The notes beneath the pieces are model-generated. The model was given only the letters and a program-made list of their open reading frames with translations. It had not been told where the DNA came from and did not search any database. 64,000 bases of DNA from Reichenbachiella sp. (lineage in GTDB: Bacteria > Bacteroidota > Bacteroidia > Cytophagales > Cyclobacteriaceae). Position 1 is the first letter of the stretch; every line of letters begins with the position of its first letter. Below are positions 43,608 through 52,941 of this stretch, piece by piece. Made by a program: the position numbers and the translations under genes. Location of the stretch: positions 2,280,001 through 2,344,000 of the forward strand of contig NZ_JAWPMM010000001.1 of assembly GCF_033344935.1 (NCBI RefSeq), written 5' to 3'.

Positions 43608-43724
43608 ATGAAAGTAAAGATACTTATAGTAGCCCTAGTAGTTTTTGCAATGAGCGCATGCACTCAAAGAACATGTCCAACTTATGCAAAAGGCGATGTG
43701 AACTCGACAGAATTGTCTAAATAA
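43608..43724 (+). CDS. Small 38-aa lipoprotein
   Basis: MKVKILIVALVVFAMSAC is a lipoprotein signal (lipid Cys 18), and the mature part is only 21 residues (CTQRTCPTYAKGDVNSTELS then K). The CPTYAK word is familiar from tiny Bacteroidota lipoproteins. A clear terminator follows 27 bp after the stop, which supports a real transcript. Function unknown. Confidence 0.75.
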   Translation: MKVKILIVALVVFAMSACTQRTCPTYAKGDVNSTELSK

Positions 43725-43750
43725 AAAATAGACGTTAAAAATATTTTACT

Positions 43751-43785
43751 ATGCGGATCACTAGTTAGTGTCCGCATATTTTTTT
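43751..43785 (+). terminator. Terminator of the small lipoprotein gene
   Basis: ATGCGGATCAC / GTGTCCGCAT stem with one bulge, 6-nt loop, then ATTTTTTT. It overlaps the last codons of the convergent NtrC-type gene, so that gene's 3' end and this terminator share bases. Confidence 0.8.
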
Positions 43786-44921
43786 ACGTCTTCAGCTGTT
43801 ATTTTGTCTTCTGACATAATGATGAGCCTTTCTACCACATTTCTAAGCTCTCTAATATTCCCGGTCCAAGCTCCTTTTTTGAGTTGATTCAGCGCATTTT
43901 CTTCTATTTCCTTTTTACTGGTTCCATACTCGGCAGCTATGTCAGTAAGAAATTTATCCACTAGTAAGGGAATATCCTCCTCGCGTTCTTTTAGCGATGG
44001 GACTTTAATTAAAATAACGCTCAATCGGTGGTATAGATCTTCTCTGAACCGTTTTTGGTTGATTTCTTCTTTGAGATCTTTGTTAGTTGCGGCAAGTACT
44101 CTAACATTTACTTTGATTTCTTTCTCTCCTCCAACGCGAGTGATCTTATTTTCTTGTAGTGCTCGAAGCACTTTGGCTTGAGCCGATAAGCTCATATCAC
44201 CAATTTCGTCAAGAAAAAGGGTGCCATTATTGGCTTGTTCGAATTTTCCAATTCGCTGTTTTACTGCTGAAGTAAAGGAGCCCTTTTCGTGTCCGAAAAG
44301 TTCACTTTCTATTAATTCAGATGGAATAGCTGCGCAATTCACCTCGACCAATGGTTTTTTGTTCCTATTACTCAATTTGTGGATAGCATTAGCAACAAGC
44401 TCTTTTCCCGTTCCATTTCCTCCAGTGATCAGGACTCTGGCCTCCGTTCCAGCGACTTTTTCTATCGTTTCTTTGACCTCCTGAATTGGCTGAGATTCAC
44501 CAACGATTTCTTGAGATTTAGCTACTTTCTTTTTTAATACTTTGGTTTCTTGAATGAGACTGGATTTGTCGAGAGCATTCTTTATCGTCAGAAGCAGCCT
44601 ATTTAGGTCAGGTGGTTTTTGAATAAAATCATAGGCTCCTTTTTTGGTTGCATCAACGGCTGTTTCAATGTTTCCATGAGCGGAGATCATGATGAACTGG
44701 GGTATATGGTCAAGCGCGCGCGCATGCTCCAATACTTCAATACCGTCCATTTCAGGCATTTTTACATCGCATAGCACGACGTCAAAATCTTCCTCTTTCA
44801 GTTTGTCTAAACCTGCTTTTCCGTTTTCAGCTTCTTCAATTTGATATTTTTCATATTCAAGTATTTCACGAAGTGTATGACGAATGTTTTTTTCATCGTC
44901 AATAATTAAAATCTTTGTCAT
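43761..44921 (-). CDS. Sigma-54-dependent NtrC-like response regulator lacking a DNA-binding domain
   Basis: A 386-aa protein. Receiver domain about 1-120 (phosphoacceptor Asp 52 in VVLCDVKMPEMDG). AAA+ domain about 140-370 with Walker A GGNGTGKE (167-174), the sigma-54 loop as GSFTSA (214-219) instead of GAFTGA, and Walker B LFLDEIGD (235-242). The chain ends 16 residues after VVERLIIMSEDK, so no Fis-type HTH follows. It would activate RNA polymerase with sigma-54 from solution or through a partner. No paired histidine kinase adjoins it. Confidence 0.88.
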   Translation of the reverse strand: MTKILIIDDEKNIRHTLREILEYEKYQIEEAENGKAGLDKLKEEDFDVVLCDVKMPEMDGIEVLEHARALDHIPQFIMISAHGNIETAVDATKKGAYDFIQKPPDLNRLLLTIKNALDKSSLIQETKVLKKKVAKSQEIVGESQPIQEVKETIEKVAGTEARVLITGGNGTGKELVANAIHKLSNRNKKPLVEVNCAAIPSELIESELFGHEKGSFTSAVKQRIGKFEQANNGTLFLDEIGDMSLSAQAKVLRALQENKITRVGGEKEIKVNVRVLAATNKDLKEEINQKRFREDLYHRLSVILIKVPSLKEREEDIPLLVDKFLTDIAAEYGTSKKEIEENALNQLKKGAWTGNIRELRNVVERLIIMSEDKITAEDVKKYADTN

Positions 44922-44935
44922 ATTGGTTAATCATA

Positions 44936-45320
44936 AAAAGTAGGCCTATAAGCCGGGTTCTGTACCTGGATAAATCCAGGCCCCTATCATTTATCTAGCT
45001 TCAGCATTGCTGCTGAAATCTATCAATCTACCCATTCTACATTCTGATAAAATCAGATCGGAGCGAGCCACCCCTTGCAGAACCTATTTGATCTTTCAAC
45101 TCGTAAGGTTTACCATGCCTCCTTCATCACTGTCGGAGCGGTGAGCTCTTACCTCACCATTTCACCCTTACCCTTCAACGTGTTCAGGGCGGTTTGTTTT
45201 CTGTTGCACTTTCTTTCCTGACGACTAGCGTCAGAAACTTCTCGTTAAGAAGTACGATGCTCTATGTTGCCCGGACTTTCCTTCCCGATAGTTATCGGAA
45301 CGATAAGGCGGCCTATTGGA
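44936..45320 (-). ncRNA. rnpB: RNase P RNA (type A)
   Basis: On the minus strand, conserved P4-region sequence GGAAAGTCCGGGCAACATAG lies near the 5' end, and the 3' end reads ACAGAACCCGGCTTATAGGC, the other half of the core. The 5' TAGGCC and 3' GGCCTA pair as P1. A T-run follows P1 at the 3' end. Ends are approximate to about 5 bp. It is the RNA that trims tRNA 5' leaders. Confidence 0.93.
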
Positions 45321-45363
45321 CAAAACTACTAAATATTATAGTTGAGATTATCGCTTCGAGGTA

Positions 45364-45750
45364 CTAAAATATATCCTGACCTGTAATGCTGAGCTCCCAT
45401 TTGTCTGCCAGGTGAGCCACTTCTTGAATCGCATTCTTGAGATATTCATCAGAAATGGAATCGACCGGTGATCTAGATTCTACTTTTAGGAAGTCATTGA
45501 CAATAGTAAACTTGCCATAGGTAGATCTGTGGTTTTCTTCGAGCAATTCTTTAAATCTTAGATTATCCTCGGCCACACATACTTTAGATGATATTGAGAT
45601 AAGGTTATTCTCAAGATCTATTTCACCCACTACAGCTTGCTGACGATCCATGTCAAGAGGCACAACGATAACCGATCTCTGGTCATCGTACTCAGAAAAG
45701 TTGCCTTTGATTTCTTCGGCGTAGGTCTTCATGAAATTATTCAATTCCAT
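45364..45750 (-). CDS. Hypothetical 128-aa protein
   Basis: A small cytoplasmic-looking alpha/beta protein (starts MELNNFMKTYAEEIKGNFSE; contains VIVVPLDMDRQQAVVGEIDL and a C-terminal helix NAIQEVAHLADKWELSITG). It has no signal peptide or membrane segment. The fold may resemble secretion-chaperone-type or YbjN-type alpha-beta domains, but the similarity is too weak to name. It lies between rnpB and tamB with no clear operon partner. Function unknown. Confidence 0.65.
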   Translation of the reverse strand: MELNNFMKTYAEEIKGNFSEYDDQRSVIVVPLDMDRQQAVVGEIDLENNLISISSKVCVAEDNLRFKELLEENHRSTYGKFTIVNDFLKVESRSPVDSISDEYLKNAIQEVAHLADKWELSITGQDIF

Positions 45751-45825
45751 CGATAAGCGGTTTTAATTTTCTTATCTAAAAGTAATCATAATAAAGGGTT
45801 AGTAGAAGTCTAAATTAGGAATATT

Positions 45826-48800
45826 TTAGATTTCTTTTGATGCTTTCGCTTCTTCGGAAGTACTTTCTCTTTTAGAAATATTCTTTTTTCTGTTGTCAGA
45901 AAGAATTTGGTTTAGTTGATCAAAGCTTTTGATATATTGAAGGCTAAAACCAGTTTCGAAATTACTTTCATCGAGTTGGGAATTAATATCGTCTAAATCT
46001 GATCGGCTGTACATTTTCACTCTGAATCTACCATCTTCGGTTAGTAAATATTCCACGGTCCAATCGCCAATAATTGTACTTACATCCCCTTTAGTTTCTT
46101 GATTAGGCAAACTACCACCTCTTGTGACACGGAGTCTACCATCAAGAAAGGTGTATGATAATCTCAATTGAAATGTATTGTAGGCATCGTCTGATAAACC
46201 TGCCAAATCTACATCCACTTCTAAATTTTCATCGACCTGGGTGGCCCAATAGCTCAATTGGTTCGAAACGAATTCACTCAAACTGTTACCTAAGGTCTGA
46301 CTGTTGACTTGAAAGCTGTTTTCGGTTGAAAACTTCCTTAGAATAATCAAGCTGAACACTTGTCGATTCATTTCTTGTTCATTGTTTTTCAGATTTGCCT
46401 TGAAAGCAGTAACAACCTCATCTAGTGTAACAGAGCTATTTGGTAATTGATTATTTGGAGGATAGTCCTCGATGTTAATATCAAATTTAATTTCCGGTGT
46501 CAATAAATTCCCTCTTAATTTTAGATCTACAATTGAAGGGTATTTCTTTCTAGTTTCAGGTGAGTTGAGATCGTCTGGGTCTAAGAAACGTACCATGAGG
46601 GGAGCAAGGGATGCCAGCTGTCTGTAGGATGCTGAGATGTCTAATATTGCTCTGTAAGGATCTCCATACCATGAAATGGTACTGCCTTTTTTGATGTCGA
46701 ATTCTTTGTTTATAATATTATATAGAGTGAAATTATATCCTCCACTTTCAATGGTATAGTCACCGAACATCGTGAAATCCCCGTCGGTGTTAATTTGAAG
46801 TTCAATGTTGCCATTACCACGCCCCCTGATGATATCACCTGCTTGCACATCAAAAATTAACTCAACATAAGCATCAGGTGTAAATTCTAAATCAAAATCT
46901 AATTCGATACCCTTGATTTTAAGTTTTTCCTGAGTGTGTACTTCTTCTATTACTTTCTGCACATTTTGTGCGTCTTTCAAATCGACGAATTCGATGTATT
47001 CCTTTTGTTCAATTTGAGAATCGGAAGATTCCCCAAGGGGAATAGAGAGCCTGGTTCCTTTGGTTGTTTGTGCTTCGGCAGTGATTTGAATGTTGTCTAT
47101 AGCTCCCAGAAAATTAATATTACCGGTGCCGTAGGCTATCCCATAATAGGCATTATTATCTGCCGCAGAAGTGTTTAGTAGCTTAAAGTTTTCAAACACT
47201 CCTTGGAAATCCAGTACCAGATTTTTAAAACCATCGTGAAAAATTCCGCCTGATAGATAGGCATTATTTTTTTCGCTGTCAGTCAAAACAAGGTTGCTTG
47301 TACTTATTTCATTTTCGTCGAAAATCAAATTACCATTGAACTGGTAACGGGTATTAAGGTAATTGACTAATAAATCCCCATTTGTTATTTTTCCTGTGCC
47401 TTTGAGAATAGGGTACGTGGGTGTGCCCAGGATGCTAAATTGCCCAGAAGCCATTCCGCCAATGTTGGTAAAGTTCTTTTTTATAAATGGTTCAGCTATT
47501 TTCAGATCTGCGCTATCGAATTTTGCTTTGAGATCAAGTTGGTTGACTTCTCTTTTAGGGAAGAAATGGCCTGAAATATCAATTTTTTTCTTTCCATTGT
47601 GAACAAGGTCAACATTCATAACCAAGCGTTCGGATTCGCTTTCCCATTTTGATATTGCAAAGAGATCACCCACCATAAAGTCCTCAATTTTCAAGGTGCG
47701 TACGATAAGATTTCCTTCAATCAAATCGTTTTCAGGTTGTCTCTTTATTTTTATTCTTCCGTCGATTGATCCTTCTACTTTATTAGCCACTAAGGACTGA
47801 ATATTTTGAATATTGAAATCTTTTAAGTCTATAAATAGTGCCTCAGGAGACTTCAATGAATACATGCCTGATACTTCTAAGTTTTCAGGCCCATTGGAAG
47901 CTCTGACGCTGTTAAAAACCCATTCACCATCTTTATTGGTAATTCTATTCGATGTGTCCCAAATCCATTGTTTTCCTAAAATTTCCATGTTCGAATTTTG
48001 GAAATGAAGTTGAGTGGAATCGGTGAAAAACTTCACTGACGATTCAATTGCAAGGCTATTCGAGAATTCGGGTTGTTCTATGTTCATGGCAATGGTCATA
48101 CTGTCTTTGTGCCAATTAATGTCGGTAAAGGCATTTTCTGTATGATACTTTTCTGACCATTTTTGATTATTGGACGATGCAAAAGCTGAGGCTTGCGTAT
48201 TTCTGCCAAAGTAATCTTTCGCGATATTGATGTCTACATAATTTTTCGAGAGAGATACATTTTTGATTGTTAATGAATCGATTGAACCAAACAATGTAAG
48301 TCTGGATGTACTGTCTTGAATAAATGACCCTCGAAGTTTGACCTCTTTTGATATATCAAATTCTGGGTAAAATGGCTTCACGAATCTATTAAGATCCCAA
48401 AAATTTAGATCAACTTTCACATCATACTTTTCAAGCTGGGCGTCAAGTTTATTTGCATAATATAAATCAAGGTCTTCCTCATTGTTTTTAAGATTAAGCT
48501 TTATCTCTTCATAGAATTCCTTGATGGTTCTTAAGAAAACGCTATTTCTAAACTCCCCTTTCATTTCACCGGTTAGGCCGTCTGTTTCAAAATGAATAAT
48601 TCGTTGTGGACCAATTAAGGAGGATAGAAATTTAACTGAATCTACATGAAGGAGTTTATCATCATATCCAATATGATTGTCGTATAATGAGATGTAGCCA
48701 ACCAAATCATCCATTTTCAATCCTTTCATATCAATATCAACGAAGGACGAGAGATTGAATGCATGGTTCGTCAATCCAAGGGCATAGAGGTTGACTGTAT

Positions 48801-50400
48801 CGAGTTTGGCTTTAATGTTGACCTTATTTCTCTGATCCTTTAGATCTACTTTGACCTCTCCGTTAAAATTAAGATTTGGATCTTTTGCTGATAGTTTACC
48901 ATCAAAAAAACCCAATTTAAAATGGCCGTTGGCAGCTAAGTTTTTATAGTTATAATCCTTTATCCGTAAGGAGTCCACCCGAGCGTTTAAAAAGAAGTTT
49001 GTATTATCTATTCTGAGGCCACTGCCATTTATCTTTCCAACAAGAGTGATGTGCTTAAGGTCTTCTTGGTTGTGGAGGATACTTCTAAGGTCAAAATGCT
49101 TGAGTGTGAGAGCGCCTGTGTACCATGCCTTATTATTTTCTTTAATTTTAAAATTGATATCTGTATTTACTTGACCAATCGAAGACGTTACTTGACCATT
49201 AGCTACGAAATCTGTAAGAAATCCCATAAAACTTCCTTTAAAATCAACCTGCCCTATGTTTAAAGCCTGTTGTTGAATGTCAGGAGAAATGAAATTAGTG
49301 ATATCCTTAGGGTCTACAACAGATTGCGAAATCTTAAGATTAATGAAGGTTTCTTTGATCTTTGGAAGGCCGTAAAACTCGGCGTTGCCCCCGAAATAGG
49401 TGTTCCCTTCAGATCTTATATTAAAGTTCATCACTTTGAGGCGGTTAATGGAACCAGAAACTTGGCCAGTCATCTCTAGTCCTTGGTTCACTTTAGAAAG
49501 AGCCGAGCTGAAAAGTGCAACTTCATTCGTGCTAATAACCGAATTATTTAGGTTCGCATAGAATGAAATACTGTCGGTGAAATATTTGAACTGAGAGGGG
49601 GTGTCATACTTCAAAATGATTGAATCCTTAATTAGACTTTGAGTAGTCATTAGGGTTAGCTTTGAGAAAGTCATTTGCTCTTTTGTGAAGGAAAAGTCAC
49701 TAACAAATTCCCTGATATTGAGTTGACCTTTTGGATCGATAGAACTAAGATGATTAATATTCATTCCAAGGCTATCGTTGATGAAACCAAAATAAGAAAC
49801 GTGTGCCTGAATAGAGTCAAAAGAAAAATGGCGATAATCTTTACCTTCTGTGGTCGGGGCAAACCTCAAGTCATTGTATGAAAATAATCCATCTTTGATA
49901 AGGATTTCATCTAGAGTCAAGGCGGTTTTTTTCTCTTTGTTTTTTCTGTTTTTCTTAAAGATGTCTTTTAGGTCTGTGATAAATCTTGAAATATTGACTT
50001 CAGTCGAATCATTTTCTTTGATTACATGAATGTATGGGCGTTCAAGTTCTAATTTGTCTGCATTCAATTTTCTATTGATTAGAAAATCGAAAAGTTTGAA
50101 ATCAACTTTTATGTTCTTTACAGATATAAGTGTGCTATCGTTTTGATGGTCGTATAACCGAACATTTTGGAGTATCATGTGATCGAACCACGTGAGATTG
50201 GCATGTCCTATACTCACATCAAATCCGGTATTCTCAGCTATTAGAAAAGAGACTTTATTCAGAAATCGGGTTTGAATTTTTGGAATTTGAAATACGGAAA
50301 ATATTAAAATCCCCAGAGCGACTAATAGGATAGGAAGCCACAAAAAGAGCCTAGATAGCCTTCGCCTTAATTTTGAATTTTTTTGAGAATTTTCCTTCAT
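45826..50400 (-). CDS. TamB/DUF490 translocation and assembly module protein
   Basis: A 1,524-aa protein. Near the N-terminus a single membrane helix (LFLWLPILLVALGILIFSVF) is followed by an AsmA-like part and a very long beta-strand-rich periplasmic region; the DUF490/TamB domain is at the C-terminal end (about 1150-1470). ATG 50400 is preferred; the longer frame begins at a TTG (50418) and a CAAAAGTA box (TAnnTTTG on the minus strand, 50416-50423) overlaps it. TamB proteins bridge the membranes, moving phospholipids or outer-membrane proteins. Divergent from tsaD. Confidence 0.88.
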   Translation of the reverse strand: MKENSQKNSKLRRRLSRLFLWLPILLVALGILIFSVFQIPKIQTRFLNKVSFLIAENTGFDVSIGHANLTWFDHMILQNVRLYDHQNDSTLISVKNIKVDFKLFDFLINRKLNADKLELERPYIHVIKENDSTEVNISRFITDLKDIFKKNRKNKEKKTALTLDEILIKDGLFSYNDLRFAPTTEGKDYRHFSFDSIQAHVSYFGFINDSLGMNINHLSSIDPKGQLNIREFVSDFSFTKEQMTFSKLTLMTTQSLIKDSIILKYDTPSQFKYFTDSISFYANLNNSVISTNEVALFSSALSKVNQGLEMTGQVSGSINRLKVMNFNIRSEGNTYFGGNAEFYGLPKIKETFINLKISQSVVDPKDITNFISPDIQQQALNIGQVDFKGSFMGFLTDFVANGQVTSSIGQVNTDINFKIKENNKAWYTGALTLKHFDLRSILHNQEDLKHITLVGKINGSGLRIDNTNFFLNARVDSLRIKDYNYKNLAANGHFKLGFFDGKLSAKDPNLNFNGEVKVDLKDQRNKVNIKAKLDTVNLYALGLTNHAFNLSSFVDIDMKGLKMDDLVGYISLYDNHIGYDDKLLHVDSVKFLSSLIGPQRIIHFETDGLTGEMKGEFRNSVFLRTIKEFYEEIKLNLKNNEEDLDLYYANKLDAQLEKYDVKVDLNFWDLNRFVKPFYPEFDISKEVKLRGSFIQDSTSRLTLFGSIDSLTIKNVSLSKNYVDINIAKDYFGRNTQASAFASSNNQKWSEKYHTENAFTDINWHKDSMTIAMNIEQPEFSNSLAIESSVKFFTDSTQLHFQNSNMEILGKQWIWDTSNRITNKDGEWVFNSVRASNGPENLEVSGMYSLKSPEALFIDLKDFNIQNIQSLVANKVEGSIDGRIKIKRQPENDLIEGNLIVRTLKIEDFMVGDLFAISKWESESERLVMNVDLVHNGKKKIDISGHFFPKREVNQLDLKAKFDSADLKIAEPFIKKNFTNIGGMASGQFSILGTPTYPILKGTGKITNGDLLVNYLNTRYQFNGNLIFDENEISTSNLVLTDSEKNNAYLSGGIFHDGFKNLVLDFQGVFENFKLLNTSAADNNAYYGIAYGTGNINFLGAIDNIQITAEAQTTKGTRLSIPLGESSDSQIEQKEYIEFVDLKDAQNVQKVIEEVHTQEKLKIKGIELDFDLEFTPDAYVELIFDVQAGDIIRGRGNGNIELQINTDGDFTMFGDYTIESGGYNFTLYNIINKEFDIKKGSTISWYGDPYRAILDISASYRQLASLAPLMVRFLDPDDLNSPETRKKYPSIVDLKLRGNLLTPEIKFDINIEDYPPNNQLPNSSVTLDEVVTAFKANLKNNEQEMNRQVFSLIILRKFSTENSFQVNSQTLGNSLSEFVSNQLSYWATQVDENLEVDVDLAGLSDDAYNTFQLRLSYTFLDGRLRVTRGGSLPNQETKGDVSTIIGDWTVEYLLTEDGRFRVKMYSRSDLDDINSQLDESNFETGFSLQYIKSFDQLNQILSDNRKKNISKRESTSEEAKASKEI

Positions 50401-50542
50401 GAAACTACTGCTCCGCAAAAGTAATTTGGATTATTTAAACAATAATCATCGGTAATTACGGAACTTTGATTGATGGTACAAAAAATATGCCCAGATTTGT
50501 ACTTTTAAGCCACAACTATTACAATCAAACAAAGTATTAAAC

Positions 50543-51547
50543 GTGAAAAATGTTATTCTGGCTATAGAATCTTCATGTGATGAAACTTCTGCTTCTGTCT
50601 GCATAGATGGCAAGGTGATGAATAATGTGATAGCCACACAGGAGATTCATAGTAAATATGGTGGAGTGGTTCCGGAATTGGCCTCTAGGGCACATCAGCA
50701 GGCTATAGGGCCGGTGGTGAAAGAAGCTATGACGACGGCGAATGTGAAAATGTCTGATTTGTCAGCTATTGCTTTTACACAGGGACCTGGTTTGCTCGGA
50801 GCCCTGCTGGTAGGAGGTGCTTTTGCAAAATCAATGGCACTGGCACTGGATATCCCGTTGATTGGTGTACACCACATGAAGGCGCACATATTGGCACATT
50901 TTATAGAAGAACCAAAACCAAAATTTCCCTTTTTGTGCCTAACGGTTAGCGGGGGACATACTCAAATTGTGAGAGTGGATGATTATTTGGATATGACTGT
51001 TCTCGGTCAAACTACGGATGATGCAGTCGGTGAAGCATTCGATAAATGTGCTAAGCTGATGGGTTTGCCGTATCCTGGTGGCCCTTTGATTGATAAGCTG
51101 GCTAAAGAAGGTGATAAAACAAAATTCACTTTCAATGAAACATCGATGCCTGGCTTGGACTACTCTTTTAGCGGAATTAAAACAGGTTTCATGAATTTCC
51201 TAAATAGGGAAAAAATGAAAGATGCTGATTTTGTTGAGAAGAATAAGAATGATCTGAGCGCAAGTATTCAAAGACATTTGATCGATATGTTGATGGAGAA
51301 AGTAGAATTGGCAGTGAAGCAGGAGGGTGTCAGTCAAGTGGCCATTGCTGGTGGTGTTTCTGCCAATAGTGGCCTCAGAAGTAAATTAGAAGAAATGGCT
51401 GTTGAAAAAGGGTGGGAGACTTTTATTCCAAGATTTGAATATTGTACAGACAATGCTGGAATGATTGGAATGACGGCACATTATCAATGGTTGGCCGGAG
51501 ATACTGCTCCGTTGTCGGTATCACCTATGCCAAGAATGAAATTCTAA
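50543..51547 (+). CDS. tsaD: tRNA threonylcarbamoyladenosine synthase subunit TsaD
   Basis: A 334-aa protein starting at GTG. ASKHA-fold signatures: AIESSCDETSASV, TQGPGLLGALLVGGAFAKSM, the metal motif GVHHMKAHILAHF, LCLTVSGGHTQIV, GLPYPGGPLIDKLA and VAIAGGVSANSGLRSKLEEM. It transfers threonylcarbamoyl to A37 of ANN-reading tRNAs with TsaB/TsaE. Length is normal. It begins 125 bp from the divergent tamB gene. Confidence 0.95.
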   Translation: MKNVILAIESSCDETSASVCIDGKVMNNVIATQEIHSKYGGVVPELASRAHQQAIGPVVKEAMTTANVKMSDLSAIAFTQGPGLLGALLVGGAFAKSMALALDIPLIGVHHMKAHILAHFIEEPKPKFPFLCLTVSGGHTQIVRVDDYLDMTVLGQTTDDAVGEAFDKCAKLMGLPYPGGPLIDKLAKEGDKTKFTFNETSMPGLDYSFSGIKTGFMNFLNREKMKDADFVEKNKNDLSASIQRHLIDMLMEKVELAVKQEGVSQVAIAGGVSANSGLRSKLEEMAVEKGWETFIPRFEYCTDNAGMIGMTAHYQWLAGDTAPLSVSPMPRMKF

Positions 51548-51617
51548 TTAATCTGATTCATTTTTTGATTTTAATCAGATATATTAAAAATTATAACTTT
51601 AATTTGATTGTGTAACG

Positions 51618-52079
51618 ATGAGCAAGGGGAGATTTTCAAACCAAGTAAATATTCGAAATAAAAAGGCGAGCTTCGAGTTTGAATTTATCGACAAGTACGT
51701 TGCCGGTTTAGTACTGAAAGGCACAGAAATAAAGTCGATCAAGGAAGGTAAGGCCAGTCTGCAGGAAGCTTATTGTTATATCTCGAAAGGAGAAATGTTT
51801 ATAAAAGGTATGCATATCGCTGTATATGAGCAAGGTACATTTAATAACCATGAACCATTAAGAGAGAGAAAACTGTTGTTGAACAGAGTAGAACTGGATA
51901 AAATAGATTCTAAAAGCCAAGAGAAGGGCCTAACTATTATTCCTATCAGACTTTTTGTCAATGATAAAGGGTACGCCAAATTGGAATTGGCACTAGCTAA
52001 AGGAAAGAAGATTCATGATAAGAGAGATAGCATCAAAGAGAAAGATGTGAAAAGAGAGCTAGAACGAAATCAATATTAG
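51618..52079 (+). CDS. smpB: SsrA-binding protein SmpB
   Basis: A 153-aa tmRNA-binding protein (FEFIDKYVAGLVLKGTEIKS, ASLQEAYCYISKGEMFIKGM, KLLLNRVELDKIDSK, C-terminal KKIHDKRDSIKEKDVKRELE). With tmRNA it rescues stalled ribosomes. The tmRNA gene is not in the window. The next gene starts one base after its stop. Confidence 0.95.
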   Translation: MSKGRFSNQVNIRNKKASFEFEFIDKYVAGLVLKGTEIKSIKEGKASLQEAYCYISKGEMFIKGMHIAVYEQGTFNNHEPLRERKLLLNRVELDKIDSKSQEKGLTIIPIRLFVNDKGYAKLELALAKGKKIHDKRDSIKEKDVKRELERNQY

Positions 52080-52080
52080 T

Positions 52081-52851
52081 ATGAATGAGATGCCTAAGGG
52101 TATTTGTCGCTTGAGCGTAGTAGCCATGAGAGCCAATCCCAAAAGTGACTCTGAATTGGTATCAGAATTACTTTTCGGTGAGCATTATTCCGTGTTGGAG
52201 GTTAAGAAGGATATGGTCCACATTCAACTTCACTTCGATAATTCAGTAGGCTGGATTAGCAAGAACCAGCATACCCCAATTAGTGAAGAATACTTTGATC
52301 AGGTAAACCTCTCTGATTATAAAGTGTGTATTGACCTCAGTGGTACAATCTACTTTCAAAAAAAACATGTTCATATTCTATTCGGAAGTGTCCTTCCCAT
52401 TTCTACCAATGAGTTATTCAAACTCGAGGAGCAAGTAGCCTTTAATGGCGAATCTAAGAGCCTCGCCCAAAAACGTGAGTTTGAGTTTCTTAAAGAGGTG
52501 ATGAAAAAGTATTTAAACGCTCCGTTCTTATCTGGAGGAAAAACTCCGTTTGGAGTAGATTCAGGAGGATTTATTCAACAGGTTTTCAAAGTGTGTGGAT
52601 ATAAGTTGCCACGAACTACTGAAGAACAGATGAAGTCAGGACAGGAAGTTAGTAATTTGGATGAAATGGTTCCAGGGGATTTGGTTTTTTCCGGGACAAA
52701 AGGAGCGAGCGGTTACATATTTTTAGGTGGTGATGAATACGCTGGTGTCTATGGTGGAGAAGTCAAAAAAATAAGCTCAACCGAAGTAGGAGAAAAAGAA
52801 CTTTCAGCACGTCGAATATTACTGAAGAAACTGGTTCCTGAACAGGCTTAG
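52081..52851 (+). CDS. NlpC/P60-fold protein with lost catalytic residues
   Basis: A 256-aa protein with an SH3-like N-terminal part (about 8-70) and an NlpC/P60 domain (about 135-250). YLNAPFLSGGKTPFGVDSGG aligns with the usual YxxGGxxxxGxDCSGF, but the catalytic Cys is Ser 161. Farther on, PGDLVFSGTKGASGYIFLGG has Ala-Ser where the second catalytic His (HVGIYLG) should be. So it should not cleave peptidoglycan as a cysteine peptidase. There is no signal peptide. It begins one base after smpB and may be translated by coupling. Confidence 0.8.
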   Translation: MNEMPKGICRLSVVAMRANPKSDSELVSELLFGEHYSVLEVKKDMVHIQLHFDNSVGWISKNQHTPISEEYFDQVNLSDYKVCIDLSGTIYFQKKHVHILFGSVLPISTNELFKLEEQVAFNGESKSLAQKREFEFLKEVMKKYLNAPFLSGGKTPFGVDSGGFIQQVFKVCGYKLPRTTEEQMKSGQEVSNLDEMVPGDLVFSGTKGASGYIFLGGDEYAGVYGGEVKKISSTEVGEKELSARRILLKKLVPEQA

Positions 52852-52941
52852 TCGGTTATCCCGTCGATTAAGTTTCGATTTTAGCATTTAATTGGCTATT
52901 TTCATTGCCTATTACAATTATGTAATTCAAAAACGGAGGCA

